Shown piece by piece: positions 8,764 through 15,933 of a stretch of DNA of 51,843 nt (positions are counted from its first letter, which is position 1; each line of letters begins with the position of its first letter). This DNA comes from a bacterium. GTDB lineage: Bacteria; Bacillota; Clostridia; Lachnospirales; Lachnospiraceae. A program made the position numbers and the translations under genes. The stretch is from assembly GCA_030539495.1 (NCBI GenBank), contig JAUNRX010000005.1:1-51843 (forward strand), in the 5' to 3' direction. Below the pieces are notes generated by a model. The model ran no database searches. It saw only the letters and a program-made list of their open reading frames with translations, and was not told the DNA's origin.

Positions 8764-8797
8764 TACATAGGAAACTTCTCTTCAAGAAGCCTCATCT
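8762..8797 (+). repeat. Dispersed intergenic repeat, copy B (decayed)
   Basis: AATACATAGGAAACTTCT followed by TTCAAGAAGCCTC closely matches the hairpin half of copy A at 57-90, but the closing arm is degenerate and the GCTCCGCT tail is absent. Confidence 0.45.
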
Positions 8798-8814
8798 ATC
8801 CTGCTTGCTTATAG

Positions 8815-8879
8815 TTTATATACATTTTAGTTACGTTTTACATAACCGTAGTATGAATTTTATGTTACCATGTTATCGT
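8815..8879 (+). promoter_or_regulatory. Third Pho box, before a small membrane-protein gene
   Basis: Hexamers at exact 11-bp steps: TTTATA 8815, TTTAGT 8826, TTTACA 8837, GTAGTA 8848 and TTTATG 8859. A -10-like TATCGT at 8874-8879 begins 9 bp after the last one, the same geometry as the two stronger Pho boxes. Individual hexamers are weaker. Confidence 0.6.
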
Positions 8880-8920
8880 ATTGTTCATAAGATAACTTAG
8901 TATAGTTAGGAGTGGATAGT

Positions 8921-9166
8921 ATGGAATTTGTATGGACATTGTCCGAAAAGATAGCACTCAGAAGTAAGGGAGATCAAATAAAATATTTCTTAGTACTTAA
9001 TATAATGGTATATTGCCTGATGGCATTGCTTTTATTAGCGATAGCAAAAACAGTAATCTATCATGAGCCAATACTTAGTATAGATGAATTGAGTTTGACC
9101 ATGATCTCTCTTGGAATAGTAATTGGACTATTTGGCGGAGCAATTTTTGCTCTTCGGAAAGACTAA
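8921..9166 (+). CDS. Small two-helix membrane protein, putative Pho regulon member
   Basis: An 81-residue protein from ATG 8921, preceded by TTAGGAG; an in-frame GTG at 8912 overlaps that site. Two hydrophobic helices are visible at about residues 22-44 (FLVLNIMVYCLMALLLLAIA) and 58-76 (TMISLGIVIGLFGGAIFAL), with a charged start and a short basic end. No family was recognised. It has its own promoter with an 11-bp Pho-box array and its own terminator, so it is a separate unit next to phoBR. Function unknown. Confidence 0.7.
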   Translation: MEFVWTLSEKIALRSKGDQIKYFLVLNIMVYCLMALLLLAIAKTVIYHEPILSIDELSLTMISLGIVIGLFGGAIFALRKD

Positions 9167-9190
9167 GACATTTAGTAAGTAATGTTTAAT

Positions 9191-9235
9191 AAAAAACAAG
9201 GACTATCGCGTTGAGCAATAGTCCTTGTTTTTTCT
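9191..9235. terminator. Bidirectional terminator between the small gene and amt
   Basis: A perfect 16-bp stem (9191-9206 with 9218-9233) starts with six A and ends with six T, so it can serve both converging transcripts. Confidence 0.9.
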
Positions 9236-9245
9236 CGTTTACGGA

Positions 9246-10976
9246 TTAGCTATCTTCTCCCTGCAGGGCATCATAGCCTTCTTCTCCGGTTCTTACTTTA
9301 ATTACATTTTCAACATCGTATACGAAAATCTTACCATCACCAATGTTGCCAGTATATAATGCTTTCTTGGCTGTTTCAATAACCTGGCTGACAGGAACTT
9401 TGCTTACGACGACATCGACTTTCACTTTTGGAAGAACAACGATATCAACTGCAACACCACGATAGTATTTTGTAGCACCTTTCTGAACACCACATCCAAG
9501 GACTTGAGTAACGGTAATACCCATAACTCCGATATCATTTAAAGCTTCTTTTAATTCGTCAAACTTATTCTGCTTACAGATAATAGAAATCTTGGTAAGT
9601 TTGATATCACTTGCAGGAGCAGAACCGCTAACGATCTGAACAGGCACAGAAGCATCAACAGATGTCTTTTTATCACTGCCCTCAGAGGAACTTCCTAATG
9701 AAGAAGCTAGTTGATTTGGAACTTGTAAGAAGTCAGCATAAGAGGATGGAAGGTTATGTTCTGTACTATCAAGACCAAGAATTTCTTCCTCACGGCTTAC
9801 ACGTAAACCAATCGTATGCTTAATCACTTCAAAGATAATAATCATGGTAATGGCAACCCAAGCCATAACAGAGATTACACCAAGAGCCTGGATCCCAAGA
9901 AGCTTAACTCCACCACCAGTAAATAAACCTTTCCAGTCAGTTCCTGTACCGTCAGAGAATAGACCAACGGCAATCGTACCAAATAGACCATTTAATCCAT
10001 GGACGCCAACTGCACCAACAGGATCATCCACCTTTAATACCTTATCGATAAACTCAATACCAAATACAACTACAAAACCTGAGATAATACCAATGATTGC
10101 AGCACTTAATGGACTTACCGTATCACATCCGGCAGTAATTGCTACAAGGCCGGCAAGAGAACCATTTAATGTCATAGAGACATCTGGTTTCTTATAACGG
10201 AACCAAGTGATAATCATAACAGTACAGGTTGCGACAGCAGCTGCAAGGTTGGTTGTTACGAAAATTTTAGAAGCACTTTGAATTGCAGCGTCGTCACCCA
10301 TGGAAACAGTAGATCCACCATTAAAACCAAACCAACAGAACCAAAGGATAAATACGCCAAGGGCACCAAGCGTCAAGCTGTGTCCAGGAATAGCGTGAAC
10401 CTTACCATTCTTACCATATTTTCCAATACGGGGACCAAGGATGATAGCACCGATAAATGCAGCAATACCACCTACCATATGTACAGCACAGGAACCGGCA
10501 AAATCATGGAAGCCCATTTCTGAAAGCCAGCCGCCGCCCCAGATCCAGTGACCTGAAACAGGATATACAATCAAACTAATTAATAAACTGTAGATACAAT
10601 ACGAAATAAATTTTGTTCGTTCAGCCATTGCACCGGAAACGATGGTAGCTGCAGTAGCACAAAAGACAGTCTGGAAAATCAAAAATGCAAAGAATGGAAC
10701 TCCATCCGGAAGCATTCCATTTCCATAGTTTGTTTCGGAAGCAATGCCACTGATTGAACCAATAAAATCATTGCTGCCTCCAAACATAATGCCAAATCCA
10801 ACAAGCCAGAAGATTGGAGTTCCGATTGAGAAATCCATTAAGTTTTTCATAATGATGTTACCGGCATTTTTTGCTCTTGTGAAACCGGTTTCGACCATTG
10901 CAAACCCAGCTTGCATAAAGAATACTAAAGCAGTTGCTAAAAGTACCCATATTGTGTTTTCTGCGGAAAATGTCAT
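9246..10976 (-). CDS. amt: Ammonium channel Amt fused to a PII (GlnB/GlnK) domain
   Basis: A 576-residue fusion. Residues 1-about 410 are an Amt/MEP/Rh channel with about 11 helices; the twin pore histidines are in CAVHMVGG and GVHGLNG. After a Ser-rich linker (LASSLGSSSEGSDKK) comes a complete PII signalling domain of about 110 residues, with a T-loop GCGVQKGATKYYRGVAVD that keeps the Tyr corresponding to Tyr51, then VLPKVKVDVVV and the GDGKIFVYDV end. PII proteins normally bind Amt to block it when nitrogen is plentiful, so the fusion probably builds the gate into the channel. The start at 10976 follows GGGAGG; an in-frame upstream ATG at 11027 lacks a good site. Confidence 0.93.
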   Translation of the reverse strand: MTFSAENTIWVLLATALVFFMQAGFAMVETGFTRAKNAGNIIMKNLMDFSIGTPIFWLVGFGIMFGGSNDFIGSISGIASETNYGNGMLPDGVPFFAFLIFQTVFCATAATIVSGAMAERTKFISYCIYSLLISLIVYPVSGHWIWGGGWLSEMGFHDFAGSCAVHMVGGIAAFIGAIILGPRIGKYGKNGKVHAIPGHSLTLGALGVFILWFCWFGFNGGSTVSMGDDAAIQSASKIFVTTNLAAAVATCTVMIITWFRYKKPDVSMTLNGSLAGLVAITAGCDTVSPLSAAIIGIISGFVVVFGIEFIDKVLKVDDPVGAVGVHGLNGLFGTIAVGLFSDGTGTDWKGLFTGGGVKLLGIQALGVISVMAWVAITMIIIFEVIKHTIGLRVSREEEILGLDSTEHNLPSSYADFLQVPNQLASSLGSSSEGSDKKTSVDASVPVQIVSGSAPASDIKLTKISIICKQNKFDELKEALNDIGVMGITVTQVLGCGVQKGATKYYRGVAVDIVVLPKVKVDVVVSKVPVSQVIETAKKALYTGNIGDGKIFVYDVENVIKVRTGEEGYDALQGEDS

Positions 10977-11004
10977 AAATATACCTCCCTTTTTTATTGC
11001 AAAA

Positions 11005-11021
11005 GTAAGTAGAGTACTTAC
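11005..11021. promoter_or_regulatory. Perfect palindrome in the amt leader
   Basis: GTAAGTA-GAG-TACTTAC, a perfect 7-bp inverted repeat with a 3-bp centre, lies 29 bp upstream of the amt start and downstream of the leader terminator. It could be an operator or a short RNA hairpin; no regulator is known to me for it. Confidence 0.4.
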
Positions 11022-11029
11022 CTGCATAA

Positions 11030-11088
11030 TTTATAAAAATAAAAAGCGAAGGTGCTTCACATAGAATGTGTAAAGCACCTTCGCTTTT
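11030..11088 (-). terminator. Intrinsic terminator inside the amt leader (attenuator candidate)
   Basis: A 16-bp perfect stem (11042-11057 with 11073-11088), with an inner CACAT/ATGTG stem, is followed on the minus strand by TTTTTATTTTTAT. It starts only about 5 nt after the predicted amt transcription start, so most transcripts should stop unless something prevents it. No alternative antiterminator stem was seen. Its regulatory role is inferred. Confidence 0.75.
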
Positions 11089-11099
11089 CATTTGCTCTT

Positions 11100-11127
11100 A
11101 TTATACGATTCTAATTTTGAATGTCAA
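11100..11127 (-). promoter_or_regulatory. Consensus sigma-A promoter of amt-PII
   Basis: On the minus strand TTGACA (11127-11122) and TATAAT (11105-11100) are separated by 16 bp. Both boxes are perfect. Transcription should start near 11093 and immediately enter the leader terminator. Confidence 0.85.
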
Positions 11128-11366
11128 CCACTATATCCTAAAAAATAGGAGAAATACGGAATGTATTAACAAAAATAAGCAAAATGTGTGTTTTACTTTA
11201 ATTTATTATGCGAAAAGTTTCAAATATAGAGCTATATAGGCTTGTCTATAACAAATATCTCATTTGTCGACGTATTCTTTACATGTATAAACCTATTATT
11301 GATAAAATATTGTAGCAATGATTTATAAATGGTAACGTTAATATAAGAAGGAAAGGGAGGGTACCA
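11128..11366. other. Divergent intergenic region
   Basis: No gene seen. It contains an inverted repeat ACAAAT/ATTTGT (11251-11256 and 11262-11267). A weak TTGATA with a TATAAA-like box about 19 bp downstream, at roughly 11300-11326, may drive the next gene, which has the strong Shine-Dalgarno AAAGGGAGGG. Confidence 0.4.
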
Positions 11367-13046
11367 ATGGTATTATATATTGGAGATAGAATTGATGAAC
11401 AATTCGTTGGCGAAATTGCAAAAAATATTGCAGAAGAACTTCGTATGATTACGGAGGTTCATACGATGGAAGGAGTTATTAATACAATTCAAGCAATACC
11501 AAACCGCCTTGTAATTATAAATGCAATTAGCATTCAGGAGTATCCGGAGGAGTTGGTAAAGCAGTTAAAGTACATACAGAGTAACCTTCAACAGAATCTT
11601 ATTATCATTGCACGTGGTCAGGATAGCAGTGATCCATTTATACAGTCGCTATATTTTGCAGGTATTAAAAACGTTATCATATCAACATGGATTCCTACTG
11701 TAATAAGCCAATGCTTAAAGTATATAACCGGAATGTATCAAGAAACGAATCTTCTATATAATGTAAAAGAGGACGTGATACAAGAGAACGAAAAGATAGT
11801 ATCTGATGTGCAGGGAATATCCGCAGAGAATCAGACAACGAAATTAAATCTATCAGAAGTATTTCAGAATGATCCGGATATTCTGGTACAGTTGTCCGAA
11901 GAAGAACAGACAATGTCTGAAAGCCGGGAGAATATGACACAAACTGTACCCCTACAATCAGAGTGTAAGGCTGAGACTGGGACTGTAAAGTTGTCAAATG
12001 AGGAATTATACCAGACTGGCGCGGATTTATATGCACAGGTGAAAGAATATGAAGAAGTTCCAGAACAGAGTACAATTCTATATAATCAAGATCTTGGAGC
12101 ACAACAGTTTGAACAGCAGCAAAGTAATCAACAACAGTTTGGTCAGCAACAGTTTGAACAACAACAATGGAATCCACAGCAGTTCGGGCAGCAACAGCAA
12201 CCAGAGAATAATAGGAGTGCTTCTTCTTATTATAATTATCCAGAGCAAAAGGAGAAGAAAGTTTCAGTAAAGAAAAATAGAGTGCCAAAGCAAAAGAAAC
12301 CACAGAAATTAAAGAAATCCAAAAAGTCATTAGTAATTACAGTTTGTTTATGCGCAATCTTATTAATTTCTATCTTGGTACCTGTATGCTTTACAATGAT
12401 GCAAAAGAAGGATGAAGAGAAAAAAGAGGCACAGGAGTTTTTGTCCTATGCGACCAATAGTGCGACGTTGGAAGCCAGTCCTACTCAGACACCTGAAGTA
12501 CAAGTAGTAACAGGGGCCATGGAAGAGGGTACATCTTCTATGGAAGGAATGGCTACACAAGCTCCAAAGGTAACAAAAGAGCCTATGATGACATTGACTC
12601 CAATTAAAGAAGAGACAACGGCACCAACAGTTCAACCATCGAAAGCAGTAGAGCCAACATCAAAGCCAACGCCAAAACCAACAGAAACACCAAAGCCAAC
12701 CCCAACGATTAAACAAACAGAGAAACCAACTGCTAAGCCTACAGTAAAACCTACGGAAAAACCAACGCCAAAACCAACAGTAAAACCAACGCCAGCTATA
12801 ATAAATATTAGAAAACTGACATTGCCAAGCTCAATACGTATGGTGAAAGGAACGAGTACAAGTATTGAAGTATCTTATTCACCAAGTAATGCAACGGAAA
12901 CAATAAAGTGGAGCAGCAGCAATACCAGCATTGCAAGGGTAAAGAATGGCGTTATCAGTGCTAAAAAGTCAGGAACAATAACAGTTACAGCTACTACATC
13001 TGGAGGAATTAAAAAATCTATCCAGGTTGTAATTGGAGATGAATAA
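11367..13046 (+). CDS. Membrane-spanning protein: alpha/beta N-domain, Q-rich, one TM helix, PT-rich stalk, Big2 domain
   Basis: A 559-residue protein of unknown function with clear modules. Residues 1-120 look like a Rossmann/receiver-like alpha/beta domain ([38 protein letters not shown]). Residues 120-245 are acidic and low in order. Residues 247-288 are Gln-rich, with repeats of QQF(G/E)QQQ. A Lys-rich stretch at 290-318 precedes a single transmembrane helix at about 320-342. Residues 410-475 are a Pro-Thr-Lys stalk ([14 protein letters not shown]), and 478-558 form a bacterial Ig-like (Big2) domain ending [19 protein letters not shown]. The positive-inside rule puts the alpha/beta domain in the cytoplasm and Big2 outside. 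It may link wall or substrate contact to the inside; this is inference. Confidence 0.8.
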   Translation: MVLYIGDRIDEQFVGEIAKNIAEELRMITEVHTMEGVINTIQAIPNRLVIINAISIQEYPEELVKQLKYIQSNLQQNLIIIARGQDSSDPFIQSLYFAGIKNVIISTWIPTVISQCLKYITGMYQETNLLYNVKEDVIQENEKIVSDVQGISAENQTTKLNLSEVFQNDPDILVQLSEEEQTMSESRENMTQTVPLQSECKAETGTVKLSNEELYQTGADLYAQVKEYEEVPEQSTILYNQDLGAQQFEQQQSNQQQFGQQQFEQQQWNPQQFGQQQQPENNRSASSYYNYPEQKEKKVSVKKNRVPKQKKPQKLKKSKKSLVITVCLCAILLISILVPVCFTMMQKKDEEKKEAQEFLSYATNSATLEASPTQTPEVQVVTGAMEEGTSSMEGMATQAPKVTKEPMMTLTPIKEETTAPTVQPSKAVEPTSKPTPKPTETPKPTPTIKQTEKPTAKPTVKPTEKPTPKPTVKPTPAIINIRKLTLPSSIRMVKGTSTSIEVSYSPSNATETIKWSSSNTSIARVKNGVISAKKSGTITVTATTSGGIKKSIQVVIGDE

Positions 13047-13086
13047 ATACTATAACATCACCAATACTACATATGAGGTGATGAAT

Positions 13087-13236
13087 ATGGAAAAGTCTTT
13101 TGAAGAAGAAAGACAAGCGCAGAAGAAGAGTAACGAAGAATTTAATAGTATTACAAATAAGGTAAAAGTCGAAAATCAAAATCAAACACATAACTCTAGA
13201 AGAGAAGGAATAGGACCACAAAATCAACGCAGGTAA
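13087..13236 (+). CDS. Small charged protein of unknown function
   Basis: A 49-residue, hydrophilic protein starting at ATG 13087, six bases after GAGGTG; the longer frame starts at 13033 inside the preceding gene and lacks a site. Composition is rich in Glu, Lys, Asn, Gln and Arg, and it ends in REGIGPQNQRR. No membrane segment or known family. It lies between the Big2 protein and the DUF1540 gene. Confidence 0.5.
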   Translation: MEKSFEEERQAQKKSNEEFNSITNKVKVENQNQTHNSRREGIGPQNQRR

Positions 13237-13250
13237 TAAAAGTAAAATTC

Positions 13251-13300
13251 TTCCACATAAAAAAGTGGATAAAGTGGATAACTTGGTAAAAAATAGAAAA
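13251..13300 (+). repeat. DnaA-box-like tandem repeat unit, copy 1
   Basis: A unit beginning TTCCACA contains two abutting 9-mers AGTGGATAA at 13264-13272 and 13273-13281, followed by CTTGGTAAAAAATAGAAAA. AGTGGATAA is the reverse complement of TTATCCACT, one mismatch from the DnaA box TTATCCACA. It differs from copy 2 (13711-13760) at about two of 50 positions. It lies 44 bp before the DUF1540 start. Confidence 0.75.
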
Positions 13301-13343
13301 AGCTTGTCCGCCAAGTAGATTAATCATTAAAAGGAGCGAGATT

Positions 13344-13664
13344 ATGCCTAACTTGGTTTGTAGTGTAGAAAATTGCGCTTATAATAACGAATATCTTTGT
13401 TCTTTAAATGAGATCCATGTAGATGGAAGTCATGCGGAAGATCCACACTCAACATTTTGTGGTTCATTTTGTGATCAAAAAGAATCCTTTTCTAACTGTG
13501 AACACTGTGGATGTGCAACGAAAAATACAGAAATAGACTGCGAAGCAGAAAATTGTGCATATAATGATAGCAATAGATGTCACGCAGATGGTATTGACGT
13601 TTGTGGATGTGGGTCAAATACAGCTAGAGGAACAGAATGCTCTACTTTTAGACTTAAATATTAA
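13344..13664 (+). CDS. Cys-rich protein with two DUF1540 domains
   Basis: A 106-residue cytoplasmic protein with two copies of the DUF1540 motif, each C-x-V/A-E-N-C-A-Y-N (VCSVENCAYNN at about 5-15 and DCEAENCAYND at about 66-76) followed by C-x-A/L...I-V/D-C/G and a terminal Cys-Ser/Gly-x-F. It has about 18 cysteines, which suggests metal binding. DUF1540 proteins are common in Clostridia; the function is not established. Shine-Dalgarno AAAGGAG before ATG 13344; own terminator follows. Confidence 0.85.
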   Translation: MPNLVCSVENCAYNNEYLCSLNEIHVDGSHAEDPHSTFCGSFCDQKESFSNCEHCGCATKNTEIDCEAENCAYNDSNRCHADGIDVCGCGSNTARGTECSTFRLKY

Positions 13665-13669
13665 CTAAG

Positions 13670-13712
13670 ATTACAGAGAAATTCATAAACTGAAGTTCTC
13701 TGTAATTTTTTT
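13670..13712 (+). terminator. Terminator after the DUF1540 gene
   Basis: An 11-bp perfect stem (ATTACAGAGAA 13670-13680 with TTCTCTGTAAT 13696-13706) runs into a T-tract. Its first arm is part of a longer repeat: a similar 24-bp stretch recurs at 13836-13859, but there without the closing arm. Confidence 0.85.
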
Positions 13713-13760
13713 CCACAAGAAAAAGTGGATAAAGTGGATAACTTGGTAAAAAATAGAAAA
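13711..13760 (+). repeat. DnaA-box-like tandem repeat unit, copy 2
   Basis: Nearly identical to copy 1, with AGTGGATAA at 13724-13732 and again at 13733-13741. It begins 41 bp after the start of the upstream segment at 13670. The same 41-bp offset is seen for copy 3 (13836 to 13877), so a larger unit has been duplicated about 166 bp apart. The rest of the interval 13761-13835 shows no gene. Confidence 0.75.
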
Positions 13761-13870
13761 TAAACTATGATTCTAGAAGACTAAATGATAACCAGGCGTA
13801 TAAGGGACAAATTTGAGGTTTGGTATTAGACTTACTTTACAGAGAAATTTATAAAACGATTAAAAATGTA

Positions 13871-13910
13871 AAATTCTTCCACAAGCATTAGTGGATAGAG
13901 TGGATAACTT
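13871..13910 (+). repeat. DnaA-box-like tandem repeat unit, copy 3 (diverged)
   Basis: AAATTCTTCCACAAG is followed by AGTGGATAG (13890-13898) and AGTGGATAA (13899-13907), then diverges. It lies 80 bp before hisA. The stretch 13911-13990 holds only AT-rich leader sequence. Confidence 0.65.
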
Positions 13911-13990
13911 TTATATTGTAATTTAAGATGCCATTTATTAGAATATTAATAAACAATATCTCGATAAACTAGGGAAAGAGGAGAAATACA

Positions 13991-14764
13991 ATGAAATTTC
14001 GGCCATGTATCGACATACATAATGGAAAAGTAAAACAGATAGTTGGTGGAAGTTTAACCGATTACAGGGATCAGGCTCAGGAAAACTTCGTATCAAAGCA
14101 GGATGCAAAGTTTTATGCTTCTTTATATAGGAAGTTAAATCTATCAGGCGGACATATAATTTTATTAAATGGAGCAGAATCTTCTTATTATAAAGAAGAT
14201 TTAAGACAGGCTAAAGATGCACTGCTTAGTTTTCCGGGAGGATTAATGATTGGCGGGGGAGTAAATTCGGAGAATGCACGACAGTTTATTACATATGGAG
14301 CAAGTCATGTGATTGTAACAAGCTATGTATTCAAGGATGGAAGGATTAATTATGAAAATCTTGAGAAGATGGTTGATGCAGTAGGAAAAGAGCATCTTGT
14401 ACTGGATTTAAGCTGTAGAAAGAAGGGAGAGCAGTACTATGTGGTAACGGATCGTTGGCAGAAGTTTACCACGGAAGAGGTTACCTATGAGTTATTACAC
14501 CAACTGTCGGCTTATTGTGATGAGTTTTTAATTCATGCAGTGGATGTAGAAGGCAAAGCATCTGGAATAGAAGAAGAGATTATAGCACGTTTAGCAGAAG
14601 TGAACGATATAAAAGTGACTTATGCAGGTGGTGTAGGATGCTATGAGGATATCGAAAAATTGAAGAAGATTGGAAAAAATAAAGTAGATGTTACAATTGG
14701 GAGTGCATTAGATCTTTTCGGTGGAGAATTAGAGCTGGAAAAAGTAATTTCTATCTGTAATTAG
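13991..14764 (+). CDS. hisA: Eukaryotic-type HisA: ProFAR isomerase of histidine biosynthesis
   Basis: A (beta-alpha)8 barrel of 257 residues predicted to convert ProFAR to PRFAR in histidine synthesis. The start FRPCIDIHNGKVKQIVGG resembles the fungal/plant HIS6 form more than ordinary bacterial HisA. The two catalytic aspartates are present (Asp8 and Asp139 in LVLDLSC). Phosphate-binding Gly motifs GLMIGGGV and VTYAGGVG are intact. It stands alone here, with no other his genes in the window. Shine-Dalgarno AGAGGAG; terminator directly after. Confidence 0.85.
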   Translation: MKFRPCIDIHNGKVKQIVGGSLTDYRDQAQENFVSKQDAKFYASLYRKLNLSGGHIILLNGAESSYYKEDLRQAKDALLSFPGGLMIGGGVNSENARQFITYGASHVIVTSYVFKDGRINYENLEKMVDAVGKEHLVLDLSCRKKGEQYYVVTDRWQKFTTEEVTYELLHQLSAYCDEFLIHAVDVEGKASGIEEEIIARLAEVNDIKVTYAGGVGCYEDIEKLKKIGKNKVDVTIGSALDLFGGELELEKVISICN

Positions 14765-14835
14765 CTTGATTTTTATATAAAAAGATAGAAAATTTCAAAA
14801 AAAATCAGTGGAATTTCATAGTTTTTAAGTATGGC

Positions 14836-14882
14836 AAAAGTGTCTTAAACCCTTGTAGAATAAGGGCTTAAGACACTTTTTG
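14836..14882 (+). terminator. Terminator after hisA
   Basis: A 13-bp stem (AAAAGTGTCTTAA 14836-14848 with TTAAGACACTTTT 14868-14880), with an inner CCCTT/AAGGG stem and T residues after it. Confidence 0.9.
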
Positions 14883-15097
14883 CGTCTAAAAATACTGGCA
14901 TATTTCGTAAAATTAACTAAGAAATGAAAAACATATTTATCTATTTCCATAATGAAATAATTTGTTAATAATTTAAAGTATACAATATAGACAAAAACAA
15001 TACAAATAAATAAGAGTATATTAAACAATATAACAACAAAAATAATAAAAAATCGATTTCTGTAACATCAAGGCGACGGAAAAAAGGCCTCTAAGGG
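14883..15097. other. AT-rich intergenic region, no gene seen
   Basis: About 215 bp without a credible ORF. A 67-codon frame on the minus strand here is AT-driven low complexity with no ribosome binding site. Nothing resembling a riboswitch was recognised. Confidence 0.5.
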
Positions 15098-15125
15098 TTG
15101 ATTTTTTGATTTCCTGTGTTATAAT
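15098..15125 (+). promoter_or_regulatory. Promoter of the SleB-like hydrolase gene
   Basis: TTGATT (15098-15103) and a perfect TATAAT (15120-15125) are 16 bp apart. The resulting leader is about 120 nt and AT-rich; no conserved RNA was recognised in it. Confidence 0.65.
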
Positions 15126-15250
15126 TATTACATAAATGTTAACAACTTATTGCTAAAATTCATATAAATGTTTCAAAAGTACATAAGGTTGTAATAGATT
15201 AGAATTGTATTGAAATTAAAATAAATTATTTAAGAAAAAGGAGATCACAT

Positions 15251-15754
15251 ATGAAGGTAACGATGAAAAAAGTTTTGATATGTTTGATGGCATTTACCGT
15301 GGCGTTAAGTTCACTTGGAGTAAATGCATCAGCTGCATCAAAGAAAACATCATATTCAAGTGCGGACTTAAAATATTTAACGGCCATTATTTATTGTGAG
15401 GCAGGAAACCAATCATACAAAGGTAAAGTTGCGGTTGCAGATGTTATAATTAATAGAAAGAAATCAAAGAAGTTCCCAAATACATTTAAAGGTGTTATTT
15501 ATCAAAAGGGACAATTTACTCCAGCAAGATCCGGTTCATTAGCGAAGGCATTAAAGAAATATGAAGGTAAGATGAAATACGGATATGGAGAAAAGAAACA
15601 AATGGAAGAATGTAAAAAAGCTGCAAAGGCTGCTTTAAACGGTAAATTCGTTGTTTCTAAATCCACTTATTTCTTTACTATGTATAGAAGTAAATCAGCA
15701 ATTAAGAAAAAATATCCGAAAGCTGTGTTTATTGGAGATCATTATTTTAGATAG
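15251..15754 (+). CDS. Secreted SleB-family cell wall hydrolase
   Basis: A 167-residue exported protein with a signal peptide (basic start, hydrophobic KVLICLMAFTVALSSLGV, cleavage near NASAA at about residue 30), then a catalytic Hydrolase_2/SleB domain from about 38 to the end. The segment LTAIIYCEAGNQSYKGKVAV carries the conserved catalytic Glu of this fold, followed by VADVIINRKKS, characteristic of spore-cortex and wall hydrolases. It has no separate peptidoglycan-binding domain. Likely acts on peptidoglycan during growth or sporulation/germination; which one is not shown. Confidence 0.85.
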   Translation: MKVTMKKVLICLMAFTVALSSLGVNASAASKKTSYSSADLKYLTAIIYCEAGNQSYKGKVAVADVIINRKKSKKFPNTFKGVIYQKGQFTPARSGSLAKALKKYEGKMKYGYGEKKQMEECKKAAKAALNGKFVVSKSTYFFTMYRSKSAIKKKYPKAVFIGDHYFR

Positions 15755-15802
15755 TGATCAGGTTATTTTTGAGAATTAAAACGAAAATATAGATAAGAAT
15801 AC

Positions 15803-15838
15803 ATAAAGGACTTATTTCAATAGAAATAAGTCCTTTAT
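15803..15838 (+). terminator. Terminator after the SleB-like gene
   Basis: A 15-bp perfect stem (15803-15817 with 15824-15838) and a 6-nt loop; the T-tract is short because the stem ends in TTTAT. Confidence 0.75.
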
Positions 15839-15933
15839 AATTATGTGGAAATGTGGTAATATTCTATGTATGATTAAAAATAGACTAAATTTACATTAGA
15901 ACATGAGAAGTACGAGAAAGGGATGATTGTTTA

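Noticed and set aside
11695-12330. 211-codon antisense ORF under the Big2 protein
   Set aside because: Its length comes from the low-complexity CAG/CAA-rich sense strand; no ribosome binding site or family.
13251-13910. CRISPR array
   Set aside because: Only three repeats with unequal distances (460 and 166 bp), a gene between them, no spacers of uniform size and no cas genes.
13251-13910. Chromosomal replication origin
   Set aside because: DnaA-like boxes are present, but there is no dnaA, dnaN, rpmH or parAB nearby and the boxes are one mismatch off consensus; a titration or operator role is more cautious.
14883-15097. Cyclic-di-AMP or other riboswitch before the SleB-like gene
   Set aside because: Such RNAs often precede wall hydrolases, but no conserved core was found, and the predicted transcription start lies downstream of this stretch.
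15755-15933. T-box leader before glnS
   Set aside because: The gap holds only the terminator of the previous gene and AT-rich DNA.
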